Shown here piece by piece: positions 17,561-25,891 of a stretch of 64,000 nucleotides of DNA; position 1 is the first letter of the stretch, and each line of letters begins with the position of its first letter. Below the pieces are notes generated by a model, which had not been told where the DNA came from, searched no databases, and saw only the letters and a list, made by a program, of their open reading frames with translations. The stretch covers positions 35,149 to 99,148 of the forward strand of contig CAZVLF010000008.1 of the NCBI GenBank assembly GCA_964627795.1, in the 5' to 3' direction. The stretch is from CANDYO01 sp964627795 (GTDB taxonomy: Bacteria; Pseudomonadota; Alphaproteobacteria; Rickettsiales; CANDYO01). The position numbers and the translations under genes were made by a program.

Positions 17561-17989
17561 TTATTTATCTAACTGAGTAATTAGTGATACATGATTATAA
17601 CCAGCCTGATTAATTGATCCAACCACTTTCATAATCATCCCATAGCTAGCATCTTTATCACCTCTAATAAGTATTCTACTATCTTTCTTTTCATTAGTAA
17701 CAGCAATTAGCTTATTGGCTAAATCTTCTGTTTTTATCTCAATATCTTGTAAATATACAGTACCCTTATTGCTAACAGTTATAGTAAGTGGCTCATCATT
17801 ACCGCTTATTGGAGCAGCTGAAGATTCTGGAAGATTCACATTTATGCCAGAAATCATCATAGGAGCAGTAACCATAAATACTACTAACAATACTAACATA
17901 ACATCAACAAAAGGAGTTATGTTTATTTCACACATCAATTGTCTTTTCGCTTTCTTACCTTTTTTATTATTAACTATGGTAACTGCCAT
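17561..17989 (-). CDS. tolR: Tol system protein TolR (ExbD family)
   Basis: TolR forms the proton-driven stator with TolQ. The 142-residue protein has one transmembrane helix starting with the signature ITPFVDVMLVLLVVFMV; Asp29 is the conserved proton-path residue. A small periplasmic domain follows. It overlaps the 3' end of tolQ by 20 bases, implying translational coupling. Confidence 0.95.
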   Translation of the reverse strand: MAVTIVNNKKGKKAKRQLMCEINITPFVDVMLVLLVVFMVTAPMMISGINVNLPESSAAPISGNDEPLTITVSNKGTVYLQDIEIKTEDLANKLIAVTNEKKDSRILIRGDKDASYGMIMKVVGSINQAGYNHVSLITQLDK

Positions 17990-18722
17990 GTTCCATTCCT
18001 CGATCTATTTCTTGAGACAACAAAGAACCAAGCTCATTAGCAAAATCTTCTACTTTTGCTTCAATGTTATTTACTCTACTTGATAGAATACTGTAAAAAA
18101 TTACCGCAGGTATAGCTGCAACTAAGCCTATTGCGGTAGCAAATAAGGCCTCAGCGATACCAGGAGCCACTACCGCAATGGTAGCATTCTGGGCAGCTGC
18201 TATTGACCTAAAGCTAGTCATTATTCCCCAAACAGTTCCAAATAAACCTACAAAGGTTGCTGATGAACCAACAACAGCTAAAAATACAAGATTTTTATCT
18301 AACTCTTCTATTTCTCTATTTTTTGCAGAATCCATTGCTTGAATTATTCTTTCTTTTAGACCAATGCTTAGATATGAAACGGTAGTTCTACTTGCATTAA
18401 TTCTATGCTTACTCCACTCATCCATTGCAGCTACAAAAACCACCGACATTGGATTATCAGCTTTATTTCTGATTCTATCATATAGCTGGTCTAACATCTG
18501 ACCAGACCAGAACACGTCTTCAAAATCTCTAATTTTTTTTATTACTTGGCGAAAAAGTACAGATTTATCTATTATAATTGCCCAACTCCATATGGAAGCC
18601 AATAGCAGAATTAGCAACACTAACTTAACTACTATATCAGCCCCTGAAATTAATCCTAAAATTGATAGATCAGCATGGACTGCTTTATTAACAATCCCTT
18701 CTACTTTTTGACTCATATTCAA
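17970..18722 (-). CDS. tolQ: Tol system protein TolQ (MotA/TolQ/ExbB family)
   Basis: TolQ is the inner-membrane channel subunit of the TolQR motor. The 250-residue protein has three hydrophobic segments (about 25-47, 145-170 and 182-210) and the family signature LFGTVWGIMTSF followed by APGIAEALFATAIGLVAAIPAV. It is the first gene of tolQ-tolR-tolA-tolB-radC, so the promoter should lie in the 150-base gap shared with the divergent amidotransferase gene. Confidence 0.96.
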   Translation of the reverse strand: MNMSQKVEGIVNKAVHADLSILGLISGADIVVKLVLLILLLASIWSWAIIIDKSVLFRQVIKKIRDFEDVFWSGQMLDQLYDRIRNKADNPMSVVFVAAMDEWSKHRINASRTTVSYLSIGLKERIIQAMDSAKNREIEELDKNLVFLAVVGSSATFVGLFGTVWGIMTSFRSIAAAQNATIAVVAPGIAEALFATAIGLVAAIPAVIFYSILSSRVNNIEAKVEDFANELGSLLSQEIDRGMEHGSYHS

Positions 18723-18874
18723 CCCTTTAATTAGTAATACTATATATAAACATAACTTTATATTATCTATAAGTAATTTGCCATTAAAATAAAGCTAAAA
18801 TATCAAATTCATTGCCAAATGAATCATTTTTATTATAAATTGTAATCACTTAAATATTTAAAGCGGAAATGTAA

Positions 18875-19597
18875 ATGACCATAATTGGAATCACCCTTGA
18901 TTGGGACGATAGCCCAACATATTCTTCTATGCATCCTTGGTATGCTTTAAGATGCAATTATGCTAGCGTTATAAGCAAATTTAAATCTACACCTATTATA
19001 ATACCTTATGATTTTGCGTCAATTAACAAATATGTAAATATGATTGATGGCTTAATGATTCCAGGCGGAGATTATGATCTTGATCCTTCGGTTTACGGAG
19101 AAGAAAAAGCGCAAGAAACTAGAAATACTAGAAACATAAGAAGTGACTTTGAAATAAAATTGATTAAAGAAGTTATTGCGCAAAATAAACCTTTACTTGG
19201 AATTTGCGCAGGCGAACAGCTACTCGCTGCTATTTACGGCGGAAAATTAATTCAAGATATAAAAAGCTATAATCCTAATTCATTAGAGCATGAGCAGCGT
19301 AAACTTAATATACATATGTCTAAACCATCTCATAAAGTAAAAATAACCCCTAATACCTTATTGCATAAAATATTAGAGACTGATGAAATTGAGGTTAATA
19401 GTTCTCATCACCAGGCTGTAAAATCAGTAGGTAAAGAAATGGTTATTTCTGGTGTTGCTCCTGATGGTATAATTGAAGCCATTGAAATGCCAAACCGTAA
19501 ATTTGTTATTGGCATAGAATGGCATCCTGAATATTTGGTTAGCCAAGCAGATGAAAAATTAATTCAATCTTTTATTAAGGCAGCTTCAAACAAATGA
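18875..19597 (+). CDS. Class I glutamine amidotransferase-like hydrolase (peptidase C26)
   Basis: The 240-residue protein is of the gamma-glutamyl-gamma-aminobutyrate hydrolase (PuuD-like) group. It has MIPGGDYDLDPSVYGE, the nucleophile motif LGICAGEQLLAA (Cys at about 112) and the catalytic His/Glu segment IGIEWHPEYL, so it should be an active glutamyl-amide hydrolase. No putrescine pathway genes are near, so the substrate is open; a role on another gamma-glutamyl compound is as likely. It overlaps the next gene by 4 bases (ATGA), giving a two-gene operon. Confidence 0.85.
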   Translation: MTIIGITLDWDDSPTYSSMHPWYALRCNYASVISKFKSTPIIIPYDFASINKYVNMIDGLMIPGGDYDLDPSVYGEEKAQETRNTRNIRSDFEIKLIKEVIAQNKPLLGICAGEQLLAAIYGGKLIQDIKSYNPNSLEHEQRKLNIHMSKPSHKVKITPNTLLHKILETDEIEVNSSHHQAVKSVGKEMVISGVAPDGIIEAIEMPNRKFVIGIEWHPEYLVSQADEKLIQSFIKAASNK

Positions 19598-20310
19598 ATA
19601 ACAACGAAGAAAGAATTGCAAAAATAATTGCTCATGCTGGTATTTGCTCTAGAAGAGATGCAGAAAAACTCATTGAACAAGGACGAGTAACCTTTAAGGG
19701 TCAAGTTATAACCAACCCTGCTTTAAAATTTCCAAATGGAGAAAATATTAAAGTAGATGGAAAACCGCTAAAATTCAAAAAAGCTAAGCTTTGGCTTTAT
19801 CATAAGCCGGTTGGACTTATAGTATCTCATAATGACGAGCAAGGAAGAGAAACTGTTTTTGATAATATTAACATTAAAGAAAGAGTTATTTCTATTGGCA
19901 GGCTTGATAAAAATACTTCTGGTCTATTGCTTTTAACCAATGATGGGAATCTTGCTCGTAAGCTTGAATTACCAAGTAATAATTTTAAGCGAGTTTATGC
20001 AGTAAGAGTATTTGGTAATTTAAATTTCGAACATATGAAGAAAACCTTATCAAAACCTATCATATTAGAAGGGGTAAAATATAAACCGGTTAAATTAGAG
20101 CTTGAGTCATCTTCAGCTAATAACCACTGGCTTATAATCACCATCACCGAAGGAAAAAATAGAGAAATTAGAAAAATATTAAGCCATTTTGATCTAAAAA
20201 TAAGTAAATTAACCAGGCTTCAATATGGACCATTTTCTTTAGGAAATTTAAAACCAGGCAGCCATATGGAAGCACAAAACTGGGAAGAATTATTAGATGC
20301 TCTTGATTAA
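19594..20310 (+). CDS. Ribosomal pseudouridine synthase, RsuA/RluB family
   Basis: The enzyme isomerises a specific uridine in rRNA. The 238-residue protein has an N-terminal S4 RNA-binding domain (RIAKIIAHAGICSRRDAEKL), then the catalytic domain with the signature GRLDKNTSGLLLLTNDG, in which Asp is the nucleophile, and the later motif EGKNREIRKIL. The length fits RluB (23S rRNA, U2605 in E. coli) best, but RsuA or RluE-type specificity cannot be excluded. Confidence 0.92.
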   Translation: MNNNEERIAKIIAHAGICSRRDAEKLIEQGRVTFKGQVITNPALKFPNGENIKVDGKPLKFKKAKLWLYHKPVGLIVSHNDEQGRETVFDNINIKERVISIGRLDKNTSGLLLLTNDGNLARKLELPSNNFKRVYAVRVFGNLNFEHMKKTLSKPIILEGVKYKPVKLELESSSANNHWLIITITEGKNREIRKILSHFDLKISKLTRLQYGPFSLGNLKPGSHMEAQNWEELLDALD

Positions 20311-20559
20311 GCAGTTTATAAAGCTAATCTAACTTAAAATCTCACAGAAGATTTAATATTATCTTTGCTTTTTTAATATTGGCGGCTATATATCCAAGTT
20401 TTTTAGCTTAGACAGTTAATTCTTGGCTTTGACTAAATATTACTTGGACTTGTTGCTTATATTTCTTCTTCTGCTCCTTTAGATTTTGGCTACTTATTTA
20501 ATAATTCTAGACTTTTAGTAATTACTTTAGTTAACAGTGCCAAAAAATTAAACAATAAT

Positions 20560-22050
20560 TTAGTAACTACGAGCAAATATAGTTAATTTAGCTCCATCTT
20601 TCCCAGTAAATATACATTTTCCTATTTGATGCTCTGTTTTAAGGGGAATACATCTAGCAGTAACCTTGAACTCTTCTTTAAGATATTTTTCTGTTTCTTC
20701 GTCTCCTATCCAATAAGCAGAAATAAATCCGCCTTGCTTATCTTCATCTTGAAAATATTGGCAAAATTCTTCTTTTGTAGAAGCTTTATGGCTATTATTT
20801 TTAAGAAAATCATTTGCTTTATTGAATAAATTACTTTGAATTTCATCAAGCAAATTAGAAACATTACTTATAAATTCATTTAAATTAACTGATTTTTTAT
20901 CGCTTGGTTGCAAATCTCTGCGCCCCATAAATACAGCATTATTTTCCACTTCTTTCATTCCTATTTCTAGGCGAATAGGAACACCTTTCTTAATCCATCC
21001 CCAAATACGCTCACCTGGAGTTTTTTCTTGTAAATCTATTTCCATCCTTATTTCTTTATTAAGACTTGCTTTGATATTAGAACAAAATTCTAATATAGCG
21101 TTTCTATTTTCTTCTTTATGTATTAAAGGCACTATAACAACTTGAATTGGTGCAATTTTAGGCGGTAAAATAAGCCCATCATCATCACTATGAACCATAA
21201 TTAAACCACCAATCAAACGAGTAGAAACTCCCCATGAAGTGGTCCACACATATTCTTCCACTCCTTCTTTTGAAAGATATTTAATATCAAAAGCTTTGGC
21301 AAAATGCTGCCCCAAAAAATGTGAGGTACCAGCCTGCAATGCTTTTTTGTCTTGCATCATAGCTTCTAAACAATAAGTTACGTCAGCGCCAGGAAATTTT
21401 TCATTTTCAGTTTTTTTACCCAATATAACAGGCATCGCAAGATATTCTTCAGCTAATTGGCGATATACTTCTAACATTTTCTCTGTTTCTTCTATAGCTT
21501 CAGCACTTGAAGAATGTGCAGTATGGCCTTCTTGCCACAAGAATTCAGTGGTTCTTAAAAAAACTCTTGGGCGCATTTCCCACCTAACTACATTTGCCCA
21601 TTGATTTCCAAGCAATGGTAGGTCTCTATAAGAGTTAATCCACTTAGAATAAGCTTCTCCAATAATCGCTTCAGAAGTAGGCCTTATCACTAAAGGCTCT
21701 TCTAATTTTCCGCCAGGCACAAGTTCTTTTTTCTCATTAAGCTCAAGACGATGATGAGTAACAACTGCGCACTCTTTAGCAAAACCATCAACATGCTCAG
21801 CTTCTTTTGCTAAAAAGCTTAAAGGAACGAACATAGGAAAATAAAAATTTTGGTGCCCGGTGTCTTTTATCATTTTATCGAGAATTTTTTGAATATTTTC
21901 CCAAATAGAATATCCCCATGGTTTTATTACCATACAACCACGTACCACTGAATTTTCTGCTAAATCCGCAGCTTTTATAACTTCTTGGTACCATTTTGGA
22001 TAATCATGGCTTCTTGTAGGTTCAATTGCATTCTTCTTAGTCTTACTCAT
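20560..22050 (-). CDS. proS: Prolyl-tRNA synthetase, archaeal/eukaryotic type
   Basis: The class II synthetase charges tRNA-Pro. The 496-residue protein opens with SHDYPKWYQEVIKAADLAE. It has motif 2 RWEMRPRVFLRTTEFLWQEG and motif 3 region GGLIMVHSDDDGLILPP. It ends in the extra C-terminal domain finishing FARSY, the hallmark of the archaeal/eukaryotic ('type 3') form, which lacks the INS editing domain. Most alphaproteobacteria carry a different, shorter bacterial-type enzyme, so an ancient horizontal origin is plausible. It is divergent from dnaG. The 249-base gap downstream (20311-20559) has no gene I can support. Confidence 0.95.
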   Translation of the reverse strand: MSKTKKNAIEPTRSHDYPKWYQEVIKAADLAENSVVRGCMVIKPWGYSIWENIQKILDKMIKDTGHQNFYFPMFVPLSFLAKEAEHVDGFAKECAVVTHHRLELNEKKELVPGGKLEEPLVIRPTSEAIIGEAYSKWINSYRDLPLLGNQWANVVRWEMRPRVFLRTTEFLWQEGHTAHSSSAEAIEETEKMLEVYRQLAEEYLAMPVILGKKTENEKFPGADVTYCLEAMMQDKKALQAGTSHFLGQHFAKAFDIKYLSKEGVEEYVWTTSWGVSTRLIGGLIMVHSDDDGLILPPKIAPIQVVIVPLIHKEENRNAILEFCSNIKASLNKEIRMEIDLQEKTPGERIWGWIKKGVPIRLEIGMKEVENNAVFMGRRDLQPSDKKSVNLNEFISNVSNLLDEIQSNLFNKANDFLKNNSHKASTKEEFCQYFQDEDKQGGFISAYWIGDEETEKYLKEEFKVTARCIPLKTEHQIGKCIFTGKDGAKLTIFARSY

Positions 22051-22165
22051 TTTCTCTTCTCAAGATTTTAAATCTTTACTATAATATGAAAATTAGTTAA
22101 GCTTTCAAGCAAATTTATGCTAGCAACCATAAGCAATTTAACTATTAAATTCCTTGTTATAGAGA

Positions 22166-23947
22166 ATGCTTTTTCCAGACAGCTTTATTGATGAATTAAA
22201 ACATCGACTACCAATTTCTAAAATCATTGGGAAGAGAGTATCTCTTAAGAAAAACGGATTATCTATTAAAGGAATATGTCCATTTCATAAAGAGAAGACT
22301 CCTTCATTTACTGTTCATGATCACAAAGGAATATATTATTGCTTTGGGTGCCATGCCAGCGGAGATATTATAAGCTTTATTCAGCAAACTGAAAAACTCT
22401 CTTTTGAAGAAACTATAAAATATCTTGCAGGCCAAGCAGGGTTAGAACTACCTAAACTTAACCCTCAACAGCAAAAAGAACAACAACTTAAGCTTTCGCT
22501 AATTGAAATTTTAAATAAAGCATCTCAATGGTTTGAACAACAATTAAAATTATCAACAAACTATAATGCATATGAATATTTTATTAATCGCGGGATAAAT
22601 GAAGCAGATATTAAAAAATATTCTTTAGGCTATGCACCCAATAAAGGATTGCTTAACTATCTTCAAAAAAATGGAGCCCAACTTAATGAAATGGTGGACG
22701 CCGGGCTTGCCATTAAAACGCAAGATGGATCTTATATTGAGCGTTTTAGGAATAGAATAATTTTTCCAATTAAAAATTTAAAAAACCAGATTGTTGGCTT
22801 TGGTGGAAGATCTCTTAATTCCGAAATTCAACCTAAATACTTAAACTCTCCGGAAACAGAGGTTTTTAAAAAAAATAGGTTAGTCTATCTTGGTGAAGTA
22901 GCTGCAAAAGAAGCCATCAAATCTGAGAGATTAATTGTTGTTGAAGGCTATATGGATGCATTAACTATGCATAAAACTGGCTTCAACGAAACGGTTGCCA
23001 CATTAGGAACAGCTTTTAACCATAATCATTTAAAATTATTATGGAACCTAGGGAATGAACCTATCTTATGCTTTGACGGAGATGAAGCAGGAAAAAAAGC
23101 AATGGTTAAAGCTGCTTACACGGCCTTGCCTTTATTATCTCCTGGAATGACACTTAAATTTTGTTTTCTACCAGAAAAAATGGATCCTGATGAAACCATA
23201 AAACATTATGGCAAAGAATATATGAAAAATTTGCTTGATAGAACTGAGAATCTTTCTGATTTTATTTGGCAGAATGAATTTGAAAATTTTTCACTTAAAA
23301 CCCCTGAAAGCAAAGCCCTTTTTGAGCAAAAGATTTATGATTTAACTAATCAAATCGATCATCCTTTAGTGAAATCCCATTATCAGCAATATTTTAAAAG
23401 CAAGTTATGGCAAGAATTTAATAAAATTAACACTAAAAGAGCAAAATTCAAACAAGAAATAAGCTTTACAAGTGATATTGCTACAATGAGCCTAAGAGAA
23501 AGATTAGAGTATACTTTATTTGCAAAAATGTTACAATGTCCTGAGATACTCTCAAATGTTGAAATTTATCAATCATTTTCAGATTTAGATCCTATGAATC
23601 AAACATTAGAAGAGCTTAAACATTGTATAATTAAAACCACAGAAAACGAAGATTTTTTATTAAAAGATTTGCTTATAGAAAATAATTTAGTTAAATTATC
23701 AGAATTCCTTTGTGGTGAAAGTTCTAGCTTTGTTAACAGAATTTCAGAAATTAACGTTGCTAAACAAGAAGAAATATGGATTATTACCTTTAAAAAATAT
23801 ATGTTGGAAATTCTAAAACAGGAATATAACCAGTTGATACAAAAGGTATTTATTGAGGAAAAAGCCTTTGATAGGGCGAATGAATTAAGACTCTCTATTG
23901 ATAAAATTAATAAAGATATATTAGAAAAAGAAAATAATTTAATCTAG
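22166..23947 (+). CDS. dnaG: DNA primase DnaG
   Basis: DnaG makes RNA primers at the fork. The 593-residue protein has the N-terminal CHC2 zinc finger (CPFHKEKTPSF, then YYCFGCHASGDII). The TOPRIM catalytic core has VEGYMDALTMHKTG and LCFDGDEAGKKA, where the acidic triad binds Mg2+. A less conserved helicase-binding C-terminus follows. It is the first gene of a dnaG-rpoD cluster, the usual pair of the macromolecular-synthesis operon; rpsU is absent. Confidence 0.96.
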   Translation: MLFPDSFIDELKHRLPISKIIGKRVSLKKNGLSIKGICPFHKEKTPSFTVHDHKGIYYCFGCHASGDIISFIQQTEKLSFEETIKYLAGQAGLELPKLNPQQQKEQQLKLSLIEILNKASQWFEQQLKLSTNYNAYEYFINRGINEADIKKYSLGYAPNKGLLNYLQKNGAQLNEMVDAGLAIKTQDGSYIERFRNRIIFPIKNLKNQIVGFGGRSLNSEIQPKYLNSPETEVFKKNRLVYLGEVAAKEAIKSERLIVVEGYMDALTMHKTGFNETVATLGTAFNHNHLKLLWNLGNEPILCFDGDEAGKKAMVKAAYTALPLLSPGMTLKFCFLPEKMDPDETIKHYGKEYMKNLLDRTENLSDFIWQNEFENFSLKTPESKALFEQKIYDLTNQIDHPLVKSHYQQYFKSKLWQEFNKINTKRAKFKQEISFTSDIATMSLRERLEYTLFAKMLQCPEILSNVEIYQSFSDLDPMNQTLEELKHCIIKTTENEDFLLKDLLIENNLVKLSEFLCGESSSFVNRISEINVAKQEEIWIITFKKYMLEILKQEYNQLIQKVFIEEKAFDRANELRLSIDKINKDILEKENNLI

Positions 23948-23966
23948 TGGTAAGGCTAATAAAATT

Positions 23967-25889
23967 ATGACAGACGTAGAAAATAAAGAAGACAATTTAA
24001 ATGATGGGAAAAAGCAGTTAACTATTATAGTTAAGAAGCTAATTGGAAGAGCTAAAATGCAAGGCTTCCTTACTTATGATGAAGTTAATGGAGCACTTCC
24101 AAGAGATAGCTTCACAACAGAAAATTATGATTACCTAGTAACCGCTCTTAATGATGCTGGTGTTAATTTAATTGAAAATATTGAAGATATAATTGAATCA
24201 GATAGTGGTGATTTTGATGTAGATACTCTTGATGATTCTGATGAACCTCTAGAAGATATAAATATTGATGAATTATCTCGTACCGACGACCCTGTTAAAA
24301 TGTATTTAAGGGATATGGGTGGAGTTGAATTATTATCCAGAGAAGGCGAAATTGAAATTGCCAAGAGAATTGAAGAAGGTCGTGAAACCATGATCAAATC
24401 TTTATGTGAAACTCCAATAACTCTTAAGCAATTAAAAGCATGGTATGAAGACTTATTAAATGAAAAAATACTTCTTCGTGAAATTATTGATTTAGAAGCA
24501 AATTATGATGAAGATATAAGCGAAGATAAAGAAGATATTGATGGCGAAAAAGACTTAGATGAAGATGATGAGATTTTAGAAGATGAAGATGATGAGATTT
24601 CTTCTGAAGAAGAAGAGGAAGACACTTTATCTATCTCAAGTTTAGAAGCAGCTATGTTGCCAGGAGTTTTAGATAATTATGCAGAAATAGCTAAAATTGC
24701 TGACCAACTAATTGAAATGCATCGTGAAAAGCTTAATGCAGCTTTAGCTAATAAAGCTACAAAATTTGATGAACAGAAATATTCTCAACTTAGCGAGGAT
24801 TTAACAAAATCTGTAAAATCTCTTAGGCTTAATGATAAATCTATTGAATTTTTACTTAACCAGCTTTACAGCACAAATAAAAAAATAATTAATATTGAAG
24901 CTAGACTTCTTCAATTGGCAGAGAAGAATAATATAAGTAGAAAAAGCTTCTTAAACAATTATTTAGGGTCTGAAATGGATCTTGAATGGCTGAACAAAAT
25001 GGCTCAAAATAAAGAAAAGGGTTGGAAAGAATTTATTGAAACGCAATCTGGAAAAATTGCATCAATTAGAGAAGAATTATGGGAAATTGCTCAATCTTCT
25101 GGCATAACTATAACCGATTTAAAGAATTTAATTAATAAAGTTCATAAGGGCGATAGAAGCGCTAACAAGGCAAAAAAAGAAATGATTGAAGCTAACTTGA
25201 GATTAGTTATATCAATAGCTAAAAAATATTCAAATAGAGGCCTGCAGTTTTTAGATTTAATCCAAGAAGGAAATATTGGATTAATGAAAGCAGTTGACAA
25301 GTTTGAATACAGAAGAGGTTATAAATTTTCTACATATGCAACCTGGTGGATAAGACAAGCGATAACACGCTCTATAGCTGATCAAGCTAGAACTATCCGC
25401 ATTCCTGTACACATGATTGAAACTATCAATAAAATTATTCGCACCTCCAGACAAATGTTACATGAGCTTGGCTATGAACCAACACCTAATGAACTTGCAG
25501 AAAGACTTTCGATGTCTGTTGATAAAGTGAGAAAGGTTCTTAAAATCACTAGAGAACCAGTTAGCCTTGATAACCCTATTGGTGACGAAGATGGTGGATC
25601 ATTAGGAGATTTTATTGAAGATAAGAATGCACTTCCTCCCCTTGAAGCTGCTATCTTAACTAATTTAAGAGAAACAACCACAAGAATTTTGGCTAGTTTA
25701 ACACCTAGAGAAGAAAGGGTGCTAAGAATGAGGTTTGGAATTGGAATGAGCACCGATCATACTTTAGAAGAAGTAGGGCAGCAATTTTTTGTTACAAGAG
25801 AGCGTATACGTCAAATAGAGGCCAAAGCTCTTAGAAAATTAAAACATCCAAGCAGGTCTCGTAAATTAAGAGGCTTTTTAAATAGCTAA
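23967..25889 (+). CDS. rpoD: RNA polymerase primary sigma factor (sigma-70, RpoD)
   Basis: The housekeeping sigma factor recognises -35/-10 promoters. The 640-residue protein has an N-terminal region 1.1 and region 1.2 (DDPVKMYLRDMGGVELLSRE), a long acidic non-conserved segment at about 185-225, regions 2.1-2.4 (FLDLIQEGNIGLMKAVDKF, then GYKFSTYATWWIRQAITR), region 3 and a region 4.2 helix-turn-helix (VTRERIRQIEAKALRKL). Consensus-like promoters in this window (before lpxD and acpP) agree with its canonical DNA-binding residues. The RND pump follows after 2 bases. Confidence 0.97.
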   Translation: MTDVENKEDNLNDGKKQLTIIVKKLIGRAKMQGFLTYDEVNGALPRDSFTTENYDYLVTALNDAGVNLIENIEDIIESDSGDFDVDTLDDSDEPLEDINIDELSRTDDPVKMYLRDMGGVELLSREGEIEIAKRIEEGRETMIKSLCETPITLKQLKAWYEDLLNEKILLREIIDLEANYDEDISEDKEDIDGEKDLDEDDEILEDEDDEISSEEEEEDTLSISSLEAAMLPGVLDNYAEIAKIADQLIEMHREKLNAALANKATKFDEQKYSQLSEDLTKSVKSLRLNDKSIEFLLNQLYSTNKKIINIEARLLQLAEKNNISRKSFLNNYLGSEMDLEWLNKMAQNKEKGWKEFIETQSGKIASIREELWEIAQSSGITITDLKNLINKVHKGDRSANKAKKEMIEANLRLVISIAKKYSNRGLQFLDLIQEGNIGLMKAVDKFEYRRGYKFSTYATWWIRQAITRSIADQARTIRIPVHMIETINKIIRTSRQMLHELGYEPTPNELAERLSMSVDKVRKVLKITREPVSLDNPIGDEDGGSLGDFIEDKNALPPLEAAILTNLRETTTRILASLTPREERVLRMRFGIGMSTDHTLEEVGQQFFVTRERIRQIEAKALRKLKHPSRSRKLRGFLNS

Positions 25890-25891
25890 AA

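Noticed and set aside
20311..20559. Signal-peptide-like translation (FNIIFAFLILAAIYPSFLA) between the pseudouridine synthase and proS
   Set aside because: It has no start codon or ribosome site and the following frame is short; it could be a gene remnant but cannot be supported.
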